64,000 bases of DNA from Dendrocalamus latiflorus (GCA_017311315.1 CM029610.1:8804236-8868235); one strand, 5' to 3'. Shown: positions 11,408-23,351, numbered from the stretch's first letter. Notes: generated from the sequence alone by a model not told the origin. Translations and numbers: made by a program.

Positions 11408-11823
11408 GTAAGTTCCTACTCTACTCGGTGTGTCCAATGGCCAAATGCCCACATGTCAGTTTGCAACTAGATTGTCCAGAATGATGCTCTGCTCTAACGG
11501 GCGTCGTCTGTAGCTAAGATGTTCTAGGATCTTTTTCCTGTATCAATACTAGCTTTGTTTGGTAGTGTGAGCTGAAGGAAACCGGTGTTTGAACTGACGC
11601 ATTTTCTTTCTTCTTTAGACGGGATGATAACTAATAAGGCCATATTTGCATTCATTTCATCGCATCACATATACTGACATACAAGCATGAACACTCCAGT
11701 ACAAACACGTACTACTATTCCTATCGCACTCTTATTCACTGATCGATACTAATGCAAAACAAACATTACACGCTCTTGTTCGCTTATCTCATGCGCATCA
11801 CATATCACGCGCGTACGGATCGC
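11408..11823. other. Gap between methyltransferase remnant and HSP gene
   Basis: Searched for the missing C-terminal methyltransferase exons and found none. The sequence includes the 3' UTR side of the minus-strand HSP gene. No repeat was identified. Confidence 0.4.
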
Positions 11824-12308
11824 CTACTTGCCCTGCGGCCCAGCAGCGCCGCCGACCTTGACCTCGACGACGCGCGGCTTCTTGGGCTCGACGGTGACCG
11901 TGAGCACGCCGTCCTTGTATTCGGCGCGGACGCTGTCGAGGTTGGCGCTCTCCGGCAGCGGGAACTTCGTCATGAACTTGTCCATCCTCCTCTCCATTCT
12001 CAGGTACTTCACCACCGCGCCGTCGTCGGCGGCGGGGCGCTTGCGCTCGCCGCTGATGGTGAGGATGTTGCCCCCCTCGACCTGGACCCTGACGTCGGCG
12101 GGGCTGACACCCGGCATGTCGACGGCGAGGACGATATGGCGCCGGAGGGGAGCTCCTTGACGTCCATGGGGGTGTTGGCCATGGCCCTGCGGTCCCGCAC
12201 GTAGGCCCGCGTCGGCGGGTTGAGCTGCCGCTCCAGCTCGTCGGGGAGGTTCATCAGCTGCTGCATCGCCACCGAGAAGAACGGGTCGCCGCCGAACGAG
12301 AACTCCAT
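11824..12308 (-). pseudogene. Class II cytosolic small heat-shock protein, frameshifted
   Basis: Intronless HSP20/alpha-crystallin chaperone gene, about 161 codons. The ATG at 12308 opens MEFSFGGDPFF and an N-terminal arm ending in RDRRAMANTPMDVKELPSGA (residues 38-57). The alpha-crystallin domain follows, with the VDMPG region, KYLRMERRMDKF, the GVLTVTVE motif of the last core strand and an EVKV end, stopping at 11824-11826. The RAMA-TP-DVKELP arm is typical of cytosolic class II sHSPs, which form oligomers that hold unfolding clients. The frame breaks at 12138-12135 (ATAT after the GCC codon): either one base is missing or two are extra relative to the family. The domain residues are otherwise well kept, so this is either a very recent pseudogene or a sequence error. 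Confidence 0.85.
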
Positions 12309-12439
12309 GATCGCTCGTTGCCCGCAACAACGGCTGCCTAGTGTGATTTGAGCTTGTGTGTTATTTTTGCGTAGTTGCGTGATCTTGTGTGTGAGCTTTG
12401 GGTTGGAGTGAAGGGTGTGGGGGAGTGATGGAAGCGATG

Positions 12440-12478
12440 CCGGGAATGTTCGGATGGTTACTTTCGGGACGGCTTCTG
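12440..12478 (-). promoter_or_regulatory. Heat-shock element upstream of HSP gene
   Basis: About 135 bases upstream of the HSP ATG there is GAATGTTC (12444-12451), a perfect GAAnnTTC heat-shock core. TTCTGCTTC lies just beyond (about 12473-12481). This is consistent with HSF control; spacing to a TATA box was not resolved. Confidence 0.5.
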
Positions 12479-12559
12479 CTTCTCGGTGGGGCCCACGTGG
12501 AACACGTCGGCAGTGACCTGGCCGACGCAGCTGAACACCTGGCTTAACTGCTTTTTTGC

Positions 12560-14604
12560 AACTCTCTCTTCGATCTTTCTAAAAAATTTCTAACAAAAAT
12601 AAAAATTAATCTATCAAAAAATAAATTCCATAACCTTAAAAATTCGTTAACAACCTACCGCGTGCATGGCAAAGCCAAGGACGTGGATGCATGATGTGGC
12701 TGAGCGCAAAAGCGGAACCAAGGGTATGGGCTGGACAAGCTGACCCCGATAATATCATCTCGACGTGTTAAGGTAATATGATTTTTTATTCGTAATAAAG
12801 TACAGGTATTTAACTAGTCTAAATAAAAAAGTCTTTCATGTTTCGTTGCTGCTTAATGAAACCAAATGTTCAACTCGTGGAGGGGATTTGAGTAAAAATC
12901 AAGCAGTATACAGTATACTATATACCTGGCACAATGGCACTTGCTACACTATTCACCAATTGGTTGGAGATTGCAAGGTCATTTTCACCTTAATGAAAGG
13001 ACACAATCATTTCTTTAATTGCAGAACCAGACTGTATGACACATGGCCCTTTGTAGTAGTTGGCCAGTTGCTGCTACCACGACTGGCAATCTAGCATCAT
13101 ATAGTTGCCTCCAGAATGTGATGGGGATACTGAAGAAACTATCTAGTCAGGTGACCCAAGTCTGTAGAAATTCCAGAACAAATCAGGCCGAAAAGTTAAG
13201 ATACACTAGATGGAGACCCTGCCTGTTGCTGCAGGATATGTGCATGAGGAACTGCATAAGTAATGAAGCTCGTAGGAAATTAATGACAATAAAAGTGATG
13301 AAGCAGTGCAAATAGTAAAACAATAAGCATGTTTTTTAAGCGAACAGGCAGTAGACATGCCAATTATATTAACAGTAAGAATTTTGAAGTCTTGAAAACA
13401 TAATGAAGATTATGCATATAATAGCTGCAAGAGAATTAGAAATACTAACAAACGCTGAATGAAATACGGGTGCAGCAGCCAGATGCCCAGAAAAATGAGA
13501 AATAGCATGCAGAACAGTGCAGTTATCTATAGCAATGAGAAAAAAAAAAGCAGAAGATGGTAAGCGCCCATGCAGAATTAGTGCTCAAATGCTGCAGTAG
13601 CTACGATTAACATACACACATCCAGTTGGAGGTTTGCCATGTGCTTGAAAGATACATTGGTAATACATACACACATCCAGTTGGAGGTTTGCCATTTCAA
13701 CAAACACTTGGTGGGCATGCCACTAAGCAACAGTAGTGGTGCCGAAAAGGCAAGAGAAAAACACATCTTATGGACATGGGTTGGGCTGGTCTTACAGTAA
13801 TCTGAGCACAAAGGAGGGGTTGGCGATTCAGGCAAATTTGGATCGCATAGCGTCAATCCAACGGCTGGAACTATTTGAGGTGACGTGGCATGTGAGAGTA
13901 AAAAGAATTAGCAATAAATTGCAGTTAATCGGGATAAATTGTACTTGTACAGGTATATAGAACTACAAATCAGATAGAACAGATTGCATGAGTTTTCACT
14001 GGCCGTGCCATCACTCAACACTCACCATCCCCTGACCTGGTGGACGAGCAGGAGCAGCTGTGCTTCAATGTGTGGAAACTTGCTCTGTGGAAGCCCTTCT
14101 TAACTAGTTCCAAAATGGTCCAATAATTCTATTGTGAAACCTCAAAAGACTAAGGTACAAACAACACAACAACAATTCCAGTGAAGACATCAAATTCTCA
14201 GTCTATTACTGTACAATTACCAGATTAGGCAAAAAAAAAAAGAGCGTCAGTTGAAATGCGCTATTCGATCGTCACATGGACTGCCACATCCAAATCATAC
14301 TGATAATATATATAGATCAAACATTGGACACAAATTCACATAAGGAAAAGAAGAAAACCTAACTTACGAAACCGAAAGGCATTATAGTTCTCAAACGACA
14401 AAAGCGTATTAATGTTTTTTCACACAGGCGTTGATACAAACATTTCACAGGATTAGCATTTTTCACAGGAATAGCATTTTTCAGAGACCGACAGGCAGCG
14501 TCACAGACAAGACAGACACACAATGCTCCACCTTATCTGATGCAATTAGTAGATCCCGAGGGATGTAAAAAACCCTCAAATCTTCTCACGTAACTGAAGC
14601 ATCT
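12560..14604. other. Intergenic, no gene recognised
   Basis: AT-rich DNA between the HSP promoter and the GIL1 pseudogene 3' end. The only clear structure is a 31-base direct repeat (ACATACACACATCCAG then TTGGAGGTTTGCCAT) at about 13609-13639 and 13665-13695. Short ORFs here show no family resemblance. Confidence 0.5.
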
Positions 14605-15165
14605 TCAGTCAGCACACTTGACATCTGAAAGATACACCCGAGACCAGTCAAGAAACCAGGCATCACCATCAGGCCAAGTTTAGGCCTATCTGCATTTTAT
14701 CTAAGATGGTGTTCTTAACAACACTTTCCATGTGAATCTCCGATAACTCACTTCCCTTTTTTACTTGAAAGACCCTGACTTCCGGATCAAAGGAGTACGC
14801 CAGCCTGTGCAGCAAACCGTATGGACTTCGCTAATTTGAGTAATGCCTGATAGGAAGGTGTCCTTGGATGGCCACCGCTCATGAAATAGTTCCTCTGATC
14901 CATGTTACCGAAGAAAGAACCTTCCATTTTTTTGGTGCACAGGTACTAGGTATTTGCTTCTGCGAACGTTCCAAAAATCGAATCAGGATTTTTCCCACAG
15001 GACATCCAAAGGATCCATGGCTCGTACCGCAAGGAACTGATGGAAGAAAGCTTCATTGGAAACAGTAACAAAGCTCTCTTCTTGGAAGCCACTGAACATT
15101 CTTTGGCAAACATAGGACTCGAACGCATACTTCTTGTGAGCCCTCATTGCGTAAGCTACAGATGG
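14605..15165 (-). pseudogene. GIL1/DUF641 pseudogene, C-terminal part
   Basis: C-terminal half of a GRAVITROPIC IN THE LIGHT 1-like (DUF641) protein, a plant coiled-coil family linked to light-dependent gravitropism. Readable pieces on the minus strand are RAHKKYAFESYVCQRMFSGF, AFFHQFLAVRAMDPLDVL, MEGSFFGNMDQRNY then SGGHPRTP, HRLAYSFDPEVRVFQVKKGS, HMESVVKN and a terminal DVKCAD followed by TGA at 14607-14605. Frameshifts occur near 15000, 14960 and 14830. The N-terminal half lies at 22501-22963; the two were separated by nested transposons. Confidence 0.82.
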
Positions 15166-15487
15166 ATACGGAAAGAGATACTCACTTAGTCGATATAGAT
15201 ATCGAAACAATATCTACTATAATCAATTTATAGGGCTATCTTAAAAAAATACTTTGTTTGAAAATTATTTACTATAAAAAACCATATATCTAAAAAACCC
15301 ATCTAAAATCGACGAAAAAGGCAGCCGTGAACACACGGCAATATTTTAATTCCAAATTTTACTAGGAGACAAACACAATAAACTAGTGATGCAAAGCTTA
15401 CTACTAACAGCAGGCTACTCATCATATTTCAGAATATACTCAAGAAAATACAGTAACAAAGTCGAACATGTGCGCGAACGACTTACT
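15166..15487. other. Junction sequence beside the nested LTR
   Basis: AT-rich, no ORF or recognisable repeat. It should contain the left edge of the copia insertion into the GIL1 gene, but no 5' LTR matching 22152-22489 was found here. Confidence 0.35.
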
Positions 15488-15658
15488 TGTTAGCATGAAG
15501 AAGTATAGGAAGCCGCGCAGGCTTGACGCAGTGCAGAACGTAGATGACGCAGTGCAGGAGCGGTCACGCAAATGCGCTGCTCAGAAACCTTATTACCGCC
15601 CCGTGCAAGTACTCTCTGCGGCAATGGTTCGGAGATAGCCGCTCTCCCTCCTTCCAGG

Positions 15659-18600
15659 CAGGGGCGAATCCATGGGGTAGGCTTCATCAGGCTGAAGCCT
15701 ACCCTCCATGGTTGCCACGAACACCCCCCCCCTCATGCAGTCCTGCCCTCAGGCAGTCACCGGCGTCCGGCAACGAGACGAAGAAACAATCATGCACGGT
15801 CGGAGCCAGGAGACGAATTAAGAAACAAGGCCGAACGCCCGAACCGCCGAAGTAGTCAAGTAGAGATGCAGGCGGCAGGCCCACCGCCCACGGGCCCAAC
15901 GGCCCACCGCCCAGTACATGCCGCATGCCCAAAATCCCCAAATTTCCCCAAATCCGGAAGAGCACAGTCCCTTCCCGAGCTCCCGTTCCCCAAATACCCG
16001 TGCCGCGTGTCGACAGTCGACGAGATCTGGATCTGGAGGGACGCCGGTCGCCGGATCCGGAGGAGAGACGCCGGTCGCCGGGGAAGGGTCGCAGCGGGCC
16101 AGCGGCCGACCTGAGCAGGCGCAGCGGAGGCGCGGCCCTCGGCCGACCTGAGCAGCCGAGCACCCAGAGCCGGGCCGGGGGCGGGGTCGCGCGGCGCCGT
16201 CAGCCGGCGGAGGCGGGGAGGCGGGAGCGCCGAGTGGCACCGAGGCAGGGAGCCGGCCAGCCGGGAGGCGGGGAGGCGGGACGCGGCGGCGCAGCGCGCA
16301 GGAGTCGGCAGGAGCGGCCGAGCGGGGCGAGCCGGGGAAAAGGCAAATGGCGAAGGCGTGTGGCACTGTGGGTCTGTGAAGCCGTGAGCTGAGCGAAGGG
16401 AATTTATTTGGCTTGGTCACTTGGTGGTTGGAGCTGCTGCCGCTGTTTATTTTTTTGGCTTGGAGCGGTGGTGGAGCCTTTTCACTTTTCAGCCTTGGTC
16501 CCCTACTCCCCTTGGACAGTTCGTCCGTGATCCGTCTGCCCTGCCGGACTGGTAAGGGATAACACAGTAAGTCATTACTCAGTAATAATGTAACATTGAT
16601 TGTGAATTACTGATTCAGATATTCAATCAATTGTATACTGTTATATACTGTTAATTAGCAGTCAATTAGTACTTTGCGTAATATTGTTATACTGTTGTAT
16701 GTACTCAATTAGCAATTAATTTGTAGGTTTGCAATAATGGAGAAACGAACTTTGCGTAATTATTTTACAAGCAATTCAATTAGTACTCCCCCAACTGATG
16801 AGACCGCAACTCTACCAAAGAAGCCTCGACTAGAATTTAATCCAGATGAAATTATTGCCGATCCGGCGCATCGCAAACCAATAGAAGATTTTGCCAATGA
16901 AATTAGAGATGAAGTGAAGAGGGCATATTTGATGAATGGTCCAACTCGAGTAATTGGGCATGTCTTTCCAAAGACATTGGATGGCAAAGTGTGGAGATCC
17001 TTTCAAGAATCATGGTTTAACAAGTTTGATTGGTTAGAATATAGTGTCGAAAAGGATGCCGCATTTTGTTTCTATTGTTTTCTTTTCAAGAAACCATCAC
17101 AACCCAACACATTTGGCAATGATGTATTTACAAAAGTTGGGTTCTCTCGTTGGAAGACGGCTATGGATGCTTTTAATAAACATGTTGGTGGTCCAAATAG
17201 TTTCCACAACATCGCAAGGGGTGAGTGTGACGACTTTCGAAATCAACGGTCAAGCGTATCTAATAAAATGAGCACTTACTCTAAGGAAGCTGAAATTGCA
17301 TACAAAATTCGTTTGACTGCATCTTTAGATTGTGCAAGATATCTCATAGCGCAAGGTGAAGCTTTTCGTGGACATGATGAATCATCTACTTCCATCAACA
17401 AAGGTAATTTCAAAGAGCTATTGGATTGGTACAAAGATAAAAAAGAGGAAGTGAAGTATGCATTTGATACAGCTCCCGGGCATGCAGTTATGACTTGTGC
17501 AAATATTCAAAAAGAGCTTTCCAAAGCTTGCGCACAAGAGGTCACCAAAGTCATTAAGGGTGAGATTGTAGATAAACATTTCGCAGTGCTTATTGATGAG
17601 TCTCGAGATGTATCAATAAAGGAGCAAATGGCGGTGATTGTGAGGTATGTTATACATCTTTATTTTAGTCATATAATTTTTACATTGTTGTATTGTAATA
17701 TTGTTTTAACTTTGCAAAAATTGTGGCATGCAGATTTGTGAACAATGAAGGAAAGGTCATGGAAAGATTTCTTGCTATCAAGCATATTACAAGTTGTACA
17801 TCTATGGCATTGAAGGAAGCTTTGGTTAGTTTGCTTGATCATCATGGTTTACCTATTTCTAGACTTCGTGGGCAAGGCTATGATGGGGCTTCAAATATGA
17901 GAGGAGAATTTAATGGCTTGCAAAAACTTATTCGGGATGAGAATCCAAATGCATTCTATGTCCATTGTTTCGCCCACCAGTTACAATTAGTGGTTGTCAC
18001 GGTTGCAAGTTGTAGCAGAGCTATTGCTGATTTCTTTAATTATGTTCCCCTGATAGTTACGGCTGTTAGTGCATCTTGCAAGAGAAAAGATGCGTTGATT
18101 AAAAAACATCATGATATCCTGTTAGAGAAGTTGGAGAATGGTTTGATATCTGCTGGGACAGGGCTGCATCAGCAATCTGGCATAGCGAGACCTGGAGATA
18201 CTCGATGGGGATCACATCTCAAAACCTTGCTTCGTATATACCAAATGTGGGAGGCAGTTGTGGATGTGCTAGAACTTATAAGTGAAGATGCTTGTCAAAA
18301 CACAAGTCATGGTGAAGCAGCAGGTTTGATGAAAAATATGGAAACCTTTCAATTTGTGTTCATCATGCATTTTTTGATAACATTGTTGAGCATAACAAAT
18401 GAGCTATCACTTGCTTTACAAAGGAAATATCAAGACATCGTTGAAGCTATGGGCTTAATACATGATGTCAAAGAACGCTTGCAAGATATGAGGGACAATG
18501 GGTGGGAGCCATTGTTCGACCAAGTCAAAAGCTTTTGTGAGACTTATGGGATTGATGTACCAAATATGAATGATGTTATTGGAGTTATGGGCAAATCTGT

Positions 18601-19584
18601 ACGTCGCAAGCATACAGTGACTCAATATCATTATTACAAAGTTGATATCTTCAATGCTGCTCTTGATGCAACTATGAATGAGATGAATCATCGCTTCAAT
18701 GAAGTTTCATCGGAGTTATTGGTATGCATGTCTTGTCTTGATCCAAGCGACTCATTCTCTAAATTTAATGTTCAGAAGCTTATTCGACTTGCTGAGATTT
18801 ATGCTGATGATTTTACGGTGGCTGATCGATTCTTGTTAAGAAATCAGCTTCAAACCTTCATTCTAAATATTAGGAGAAGTGAGGAATTTCATGGATGTTC
18901 TGATATTTCCAAACTTGCTCAATTGATGGTTGAAACAAAAAAAGATAGAACTTTTCCATTGGTGTATCGCCTCATCGAACTGATATTGATCCTTCCAGTG
19001 GCAACGGCATCTGTTGAGAGAATATTTTCAGCAATGAATATTATCAAAGCAGATTTGCGCAACAAAGTGTCGGATGATTGGTTGAATGATTTGATGGTGT
19101 GCTACACCGAGCGAGACATATTTAGATCCATTGACGATGATGCAATCATAAAATCCTTCCAAGGCATGAAAAACCGCAGAATGAATTTGCCTCGTGAAAG
19201 TCGTGATTCAAGCTAGTGGTATGGTTCTTTTATTTGAAATGTTCATGATCCTTTAAGTAATTAAGTACATTTTGCTAATTGCTATTGTATTACTAATTTT
19301 TTTATTTTGATGTACAGATTGTTATATACCGGAATCATATTTACATGTTTTTGGGATTCACTTGCTATTAGCGAGGTACCTCCGTTGTATCTCTCTTTTT
19401 ACTTTGCTTTTGTTCATGTATGAAGTTATGAATTTGATTGCACAAGAATACAAAACTATGTTTCTTACAAAGTAGTTTAATCATTCGAGATGTAGAACCA
19501 ATAATTCTACAAAAACTTATGATTTAGGATAAGAAGGTAGTATTTTTCAGCCCACCCTTATTTTTCATTCTGGATTCGCCACTG
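15659..19584 (+). mobile_element. hAT-superfamily DNA transposon, apparently complete
   Basis: A 3926-bp element with an exact 8-bp TSD CTTCCAGG (15651-15658 and 19585-19592) and TIRs CAGGGGCGAATCCA / CAGTGGCGAATCCA (one mismatch). It carries one spliced transposase gene with an uninterrupted reading frame. The 5' region (15830-16370) is strongly GC-rich and may hold the promoter. It is inserted in a copia LTR, which it splits cleanly. The exact TSD and intact ORF imply recent insertion; activity cannot be judged from sequence. Confidence 0.93.
16737..19216 (+). CDS. hAT transposase (TTF zinc finger, DUF4371, hAT dimerisation)
   Basis: Two exons, 16737-17644 and 17734-19216, join across an 89-bp GTATGT...CAG intron (AG|A Arg codon) to give about 796 residues. 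Near residues 75-120 is a TTF/BED-like zinc region with FCFYC. A long DUF4371-type catalytic part follows, with DESRDVS, the RGQGYDGASNM block, HCFAHQLQLVVV and PGDTRWGSH. The C-terminus carries the hAT dimerisation block (TASVERIFSAMNIIK, then DLRNKVSDDWLNDLMV). The spread of acidic residues and the CxxH segment fit an active-type hAT catalytic core, as in the ZMYM1/P52rIPK-like plant proteins. No stop or frameshift is seen. Confidence 0.93.
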
Positions 19585-20442
19585 CTTCCAGGTGCACGCC
19601 GAGAAGAAAGGTTGACGAGATTCAGACGACACAGCACAACAGCACAAGAGCATAAAGTAGAGGAAGAATGAAGGTGCAAAATTCTCTCTTTTTCCTGGAC
19701 GTCTCCAGGCCCTTTTAAGGGCGCTGCAGTTACTCACTAGTAACTGCTGCGATTTAAACAGAATTATGCACTGATAACTGTCTCATCAAATCACAAATTA
19801 AGCAGTGTAAATTCACTTGTAACTACCTCATTCAAATGTTTGAATCTCATTCAAACAGAGAGAGTGATGTGCATGGTTCAGCAAAATAAAGATAGACTTG
19901 GTCTGCTAAGTAGCGCGCCACGTCACGGCACGGTCGCATGTCGCAAGTCACAAGTCACACGATTTTCACGCGAAAATACGTGAATACACGCGCGCGCGTG
20001 TGTGTGACTAGACAGAACTGTCCTCATACCATCTCTATCCATATTCAAGGAGTGGTGAGGACTCTACCTTATAAATCGGTCTTCCTCACCTTACCTTAGC
20101 AATATGGTACTAACCCATACATGCTTTGGAATTAAAGAAATGGGCCATAATTAAATGGGTCAATTTCTAACAAATTGTACCAGCAAACGTAGTTGAACAC
20201 AGTTGCAGCTTGTGAAATCCGTCTGCTCGTGTCAATCGAGGAGACTGTTGGCTTTTGTTATTTCAGTGATTTTCCTTGGTGCACACAGTTGTACCAGCAA
20301 ATTTAGATATTTTTTCACTTGATGACTCTAAAGTATATTCTTCTACTGTTGAATCACAACAAGAGTTTTCTCTATGGTAACTCAAGATATGAGCTGTTTT
20401 ATCACAGTTTGATTTGGATGACGCACTTTTGGGGATCAATAA

Positions 20443-20785
20443 GACCATCTCTAATGTTTGTTTTAGCTGGTTCAAATGAGGAGAGAGAGTGCATTAAATT
20501 GATTCAATACATTGGAAGAATTGATTCCAACAAAAAATACATGAAATCGGATTTTACTTAGGAGTTGATTCAAAGCATTAAATAATTCATATGAGCATTA
20601 AATAATTACATAGGAGGAAGTGTGATTAAGAGAGAATATTATTATTTTATGATTTTTTAATGTAACGTAGGTCCCAATTATAGTAGAAATCGGTTCAATA
20701 TATTGGAGAAAAATAAACTTAGTTCCTAGAATACTTACATGGCATAACTTTGAATCTACATCAGTTCAATACACTAAAGATGCTC
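20443..20785. mobile_element. Tourist-like MITE inside copia gag
   Basis: A 343-bp element with TAA on both sides (20440-20442, 20786-20788) and imperfect TIRs built on GACCATCTCTAATG / GAGCATCTTTAGTG. Gag reads DLDDALLGIN up to the insertion and resumes as KMPTTLSADEK after it, so the boundaries are fixed by the host ORF. Confidence 0.85.
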
Positions 20786-22151
20786 TAAGATGCCAACAAC
20801 GTTGTCTGCTGATGAGAAACAACGTAAAGATCGTTATGCCTTATCTCAAAATCATCTCCTTCTATCAAATAATATTCTACATGAGGTTTTAAAGAAGACA
20901 TTCGCCGCCCCATTATGACTTGAAGCTGGGGCAGATTTGCTAGACCAAGTATCTGACTAGTAAGATGCATCTGAAGCAGAAACTTTATTCCCACAAGATG
21001 GCAGAGGAAGCCTTATTGTTGAACTACTTGACAGCTTTCAAGGAAGTTGTTACTGACATTGAGTCTATTGAGGTAAAATATGATGATGAAGATTTGGGTT
21101 TTATTCTGCTACATTCTCTGCCCAGTTCATACTCTACTTTCAGATATAATAGTCTATATAGCCGAAATAATTTTACTCTTAGTGAAGTCTATGAAGTATT
21201 ATATGCTAAATAAAAGATGAAACTTATGGTTTTTTTGGAAAGTTCAAGTACGCATGCAGAAGATTTATCTGTCCGCAGTAGACAATACAAAAAGGATTCA
21301 AACGGTGATTCAAGAGGTAGAAGCAAAAACAGATACAGAGGCAGATCTAAATCCAGGAATATGATGTCATGCAAGTTTTGTAAGAAGAACGATTATAACA
21401 TATCTGAATGCTGAAAGTTGCAGAACAAGAAAAAGAAGAATAACAATTTCAAGATGAATCAATAAAAGGATGAATTTAGAGCCACCGTTGTCATCAACGA
21501 AGGCTCTAATGGAAATGTTCTCATTGCCTTTGCCGGTGATTCTAAAACCAGAGATGAGTGGATTCTTGATTCAGCCTGTACTTTCTATATGAGCCCGAAT
21601 CTGTATTGATATGTGATAATATACCATATAAGGTTACAGGCATTGATTCTATTTAGATCAAGATGTTTGATGGTACCATCAAAACTTTGTTGGATGTTCA
21701 TCATATTCTGAATGTGAAGAGAAATTTTACCTTATTGAGTACCCTTGATACTAAAGGGTATAAGTATTTAGATGGAGGTGAAGTTCTAAAGATCATCAAA
21801 GGTTCTCTTGTTGTGATGAAGGATGATATGAAAACTGCAAACTTATATCATATGCGAAGCACTACAATTTTAGGTAATGTTGCTTTTACCTCAAATAAAT
21901 CATCCGATTCTGATGCTATCAATCTTTAGCATATATGTCTGGAGCATATAAGTAAAGCTGGAATGATGGAATTATACAAAAAAATCTTAATGGTCAAAGT
22001 ATCAACAAGTTGAAGTTTTTTGCTCAAACTTAGTTGGTATTACTTACTAGTCCTTTGGAATTTCGGCGCACAAGGTATACATGCTGATTTTATTAAAAAT
22101 AGTTTATCACATATTTCGACTATTGAAGGGAATTTGGCTTAATGTAGAGAT

Positions 22152-22489
22152 TGTTAAAATTAATCTGAATTCGTACTATGTCTGTGTAGGATACTGCATC
22201 GTCTTATGTCAGACATGACATGACAGGTGTTAAGGCCATACGCAGGTTGTATCAGACATAGTGTCAATCTGTAGCAATTGATTATGATTTGATTTTCTCT
22301 CCGTGTGGGACTCGTTTCCCTCGTTCTATATATATGTATTCTAATAGTCTATAGAAAAAAACACTTCATTGTAAACATTTTCTCATTATAGTGATTTGTC
22401 TTCGAGCGTTCATGGTTTTTTCCTGTAAAGATTGTCCACGTAAAAATCCATATTTCCTGTCTCTATTTATTTGTGCGTTATTTTTAACA
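22152..22489 (+). repeat. 3' LTR of the plus-strand copia remnant
   Basis: 338 bp, TGTTAAAATTAATC...TTTTTAACA. Contains TATATATATG (about 22328) followed by a U5-like run. The preceding GTAGAGAT is a poor polypurine tract. The 5' LTR was not found. Confidence 0.65.
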
Positions 22490-22500
22490 TTAAGTAAGCC

Positions 22501-22963
22501 CCTTTGTTTTAGTTTCTTCTCCAGCTTTGATTTACTATGTTTAGCCTCACGATTTGCCGCTGTAAATGTGTAATCTCAGTATCTCTGTTCTGGGTCTGGG
22601 ACTGGAATTTCCTTAACATGACCTCATATGTCTTTAATAAGTTATGGTGCTGTTGTATTTCAGAAAGCAAGCGTGAATCTTGGGGTGATGCTGCTACAGG
22701 CATAGGATTTTTCTCTCCGTAAGTTTGCTTGAGTTCTGAAAGCTTCGTGAGCTCCTCTACGACAAGCTTATCAGCGGCTTGGATCTTGTCTGGGTCATAT
22801 GGGGTGTGGGCTTCCTGCAGCTGAATGTATGCAGCCTTTAAAGAGGATATGTTGTTGAATGTTCTTCCGATCATAGTGTCCATCGAGTCCATGTTCTGAT
22901 TCATATTTTCATCAATTGGTTGAGGATAAACTTTCTGGTTGTTGTTATCATAATAATGGTTAA
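22501..22963 (-). pseudogene. GIL1/DUF641 pseudogene, N-terminal part
   Basis: N-terminal coiled-coil half of the same DUF641 gene. It reads from about 22963 (YYDNNNQKVYPQP), then SLKAAYIQLQEAHTPYDPDK, ADKLVVEELTKLSELK, MPVAASPQDSRLLSEIQ, LLKTYEVM and TQNRDTEITHLQRQI. It shifts frame at about 22553 into KSKLEKKLKQRG, which abuts the copia LTR end at 22489. The middle of the protein (between KKLKQRG and RAHKKYAF) was not located. It is separated from the C-terminal part by about 7.3 kb of nested insertions. Confidence 0.85.
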
Positions 22964-23351
22964 TTGTTTATCATGTTGTTCATAGTGGTAAAAGCAAAAC
23001 AAATATTTCTCAGGAGCCTTGTGTGGCGACCTGGTGATGAAAAAAAGATGCAAAACATAGTTGAAAACCCGAGGCTGCTGTTACAAACTTACAACCACAC
23101 TTTGCATTTTGGTATATTACATACGTGCATTGCCTTAAGTTCTTTATATGATCCTCTTACCTACATGCTAATAATCTCTCCTGTTTGACCAAAACTATGT
23201 TGGCCTCATCAGCTGGTGCTGCAGTCCAGTGTTCATCTCGTCTGAGCCAGGATCTGAACAGAGCAAAAACAGCAGTGGTTTTTCCAGATCCAGAAGGTAA
23301 CTCTCCTGTCTGTCTATACATGCTTGACTTCCTTACAGCCATGGAAGGTTC
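22964..23351. other. Spacer and 3' UTR of the USP-kinase gene
   Basis: Lies between the start of the GIL1 remnant and the stop codon of the minus-strand kinase gene. No ORF or repeat recognised; presumed 3' UTR plus spacer. Confidence 0.4.

Larger units (their letters stand above)
15488..20172 (-). repeat. Copia LTR (minus), interrupted by hAT element
   Basis: About 750 bp of LTR in two parts, 15488-15658 and 19593-20172 (the hAT TSD lies at the break). It is bounded by TGTTAG at the low end and CTAACA at the high end. Read on minus it has a promoter-like TTTATAAGG (about 20080), a GC-rich 3' part and palindromic TG/CA ends. No PBS or pol follows on either side, so it behaves as a solo LTR; I could not identify a clean 5-bp TSD (TTACT versus AATTG). 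Confidence 0.6.
20200..22489 (+). mobile_element. Degenerate Ty1/copia (TNT1-like) element, deleted
   Basis: Plus-strand remnant: Gag from about 20310 (VLSQFDLDDALLG split by a MITE, then LSADEKQRKDR, MHLKQKLYSHKM, LLHSLPSSYSTFR), an RNA-binding RGRSKNRYRGRSKSR stretch with the CKFCKKNDYNISEC zinc knuckle (about 21370-21411), a protease-like WILDSACTFYMS (about 21550), and GAG-pre-integrase remnants to about 22000. Integrase, RT and RNase H are missing. A 3' LTR closes it at 22489. Many stops are present. It interrupts the GIL1 gene next to KLEKKLKQRG. Confidence 0.82.

Noticed and set aside
11752..12204. Plus-strand 150-codon ORF over the HSP gene
   Set aside because: Antisense shadow of the GC-rich small heat-shock coding region.
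15572..16420. Several 150-200-codon ORFs at the 5' end of the hAT element
   Set aside because: GC-rich untranslated region; ORFs overlap on both strands and show no domain.
16737..19216. Possibility of a host (domesticated) gene
   Set aside because: Exact TSD and TIRs surround it, so it is the transposase of a mobile copy rather than a domesticated gene.
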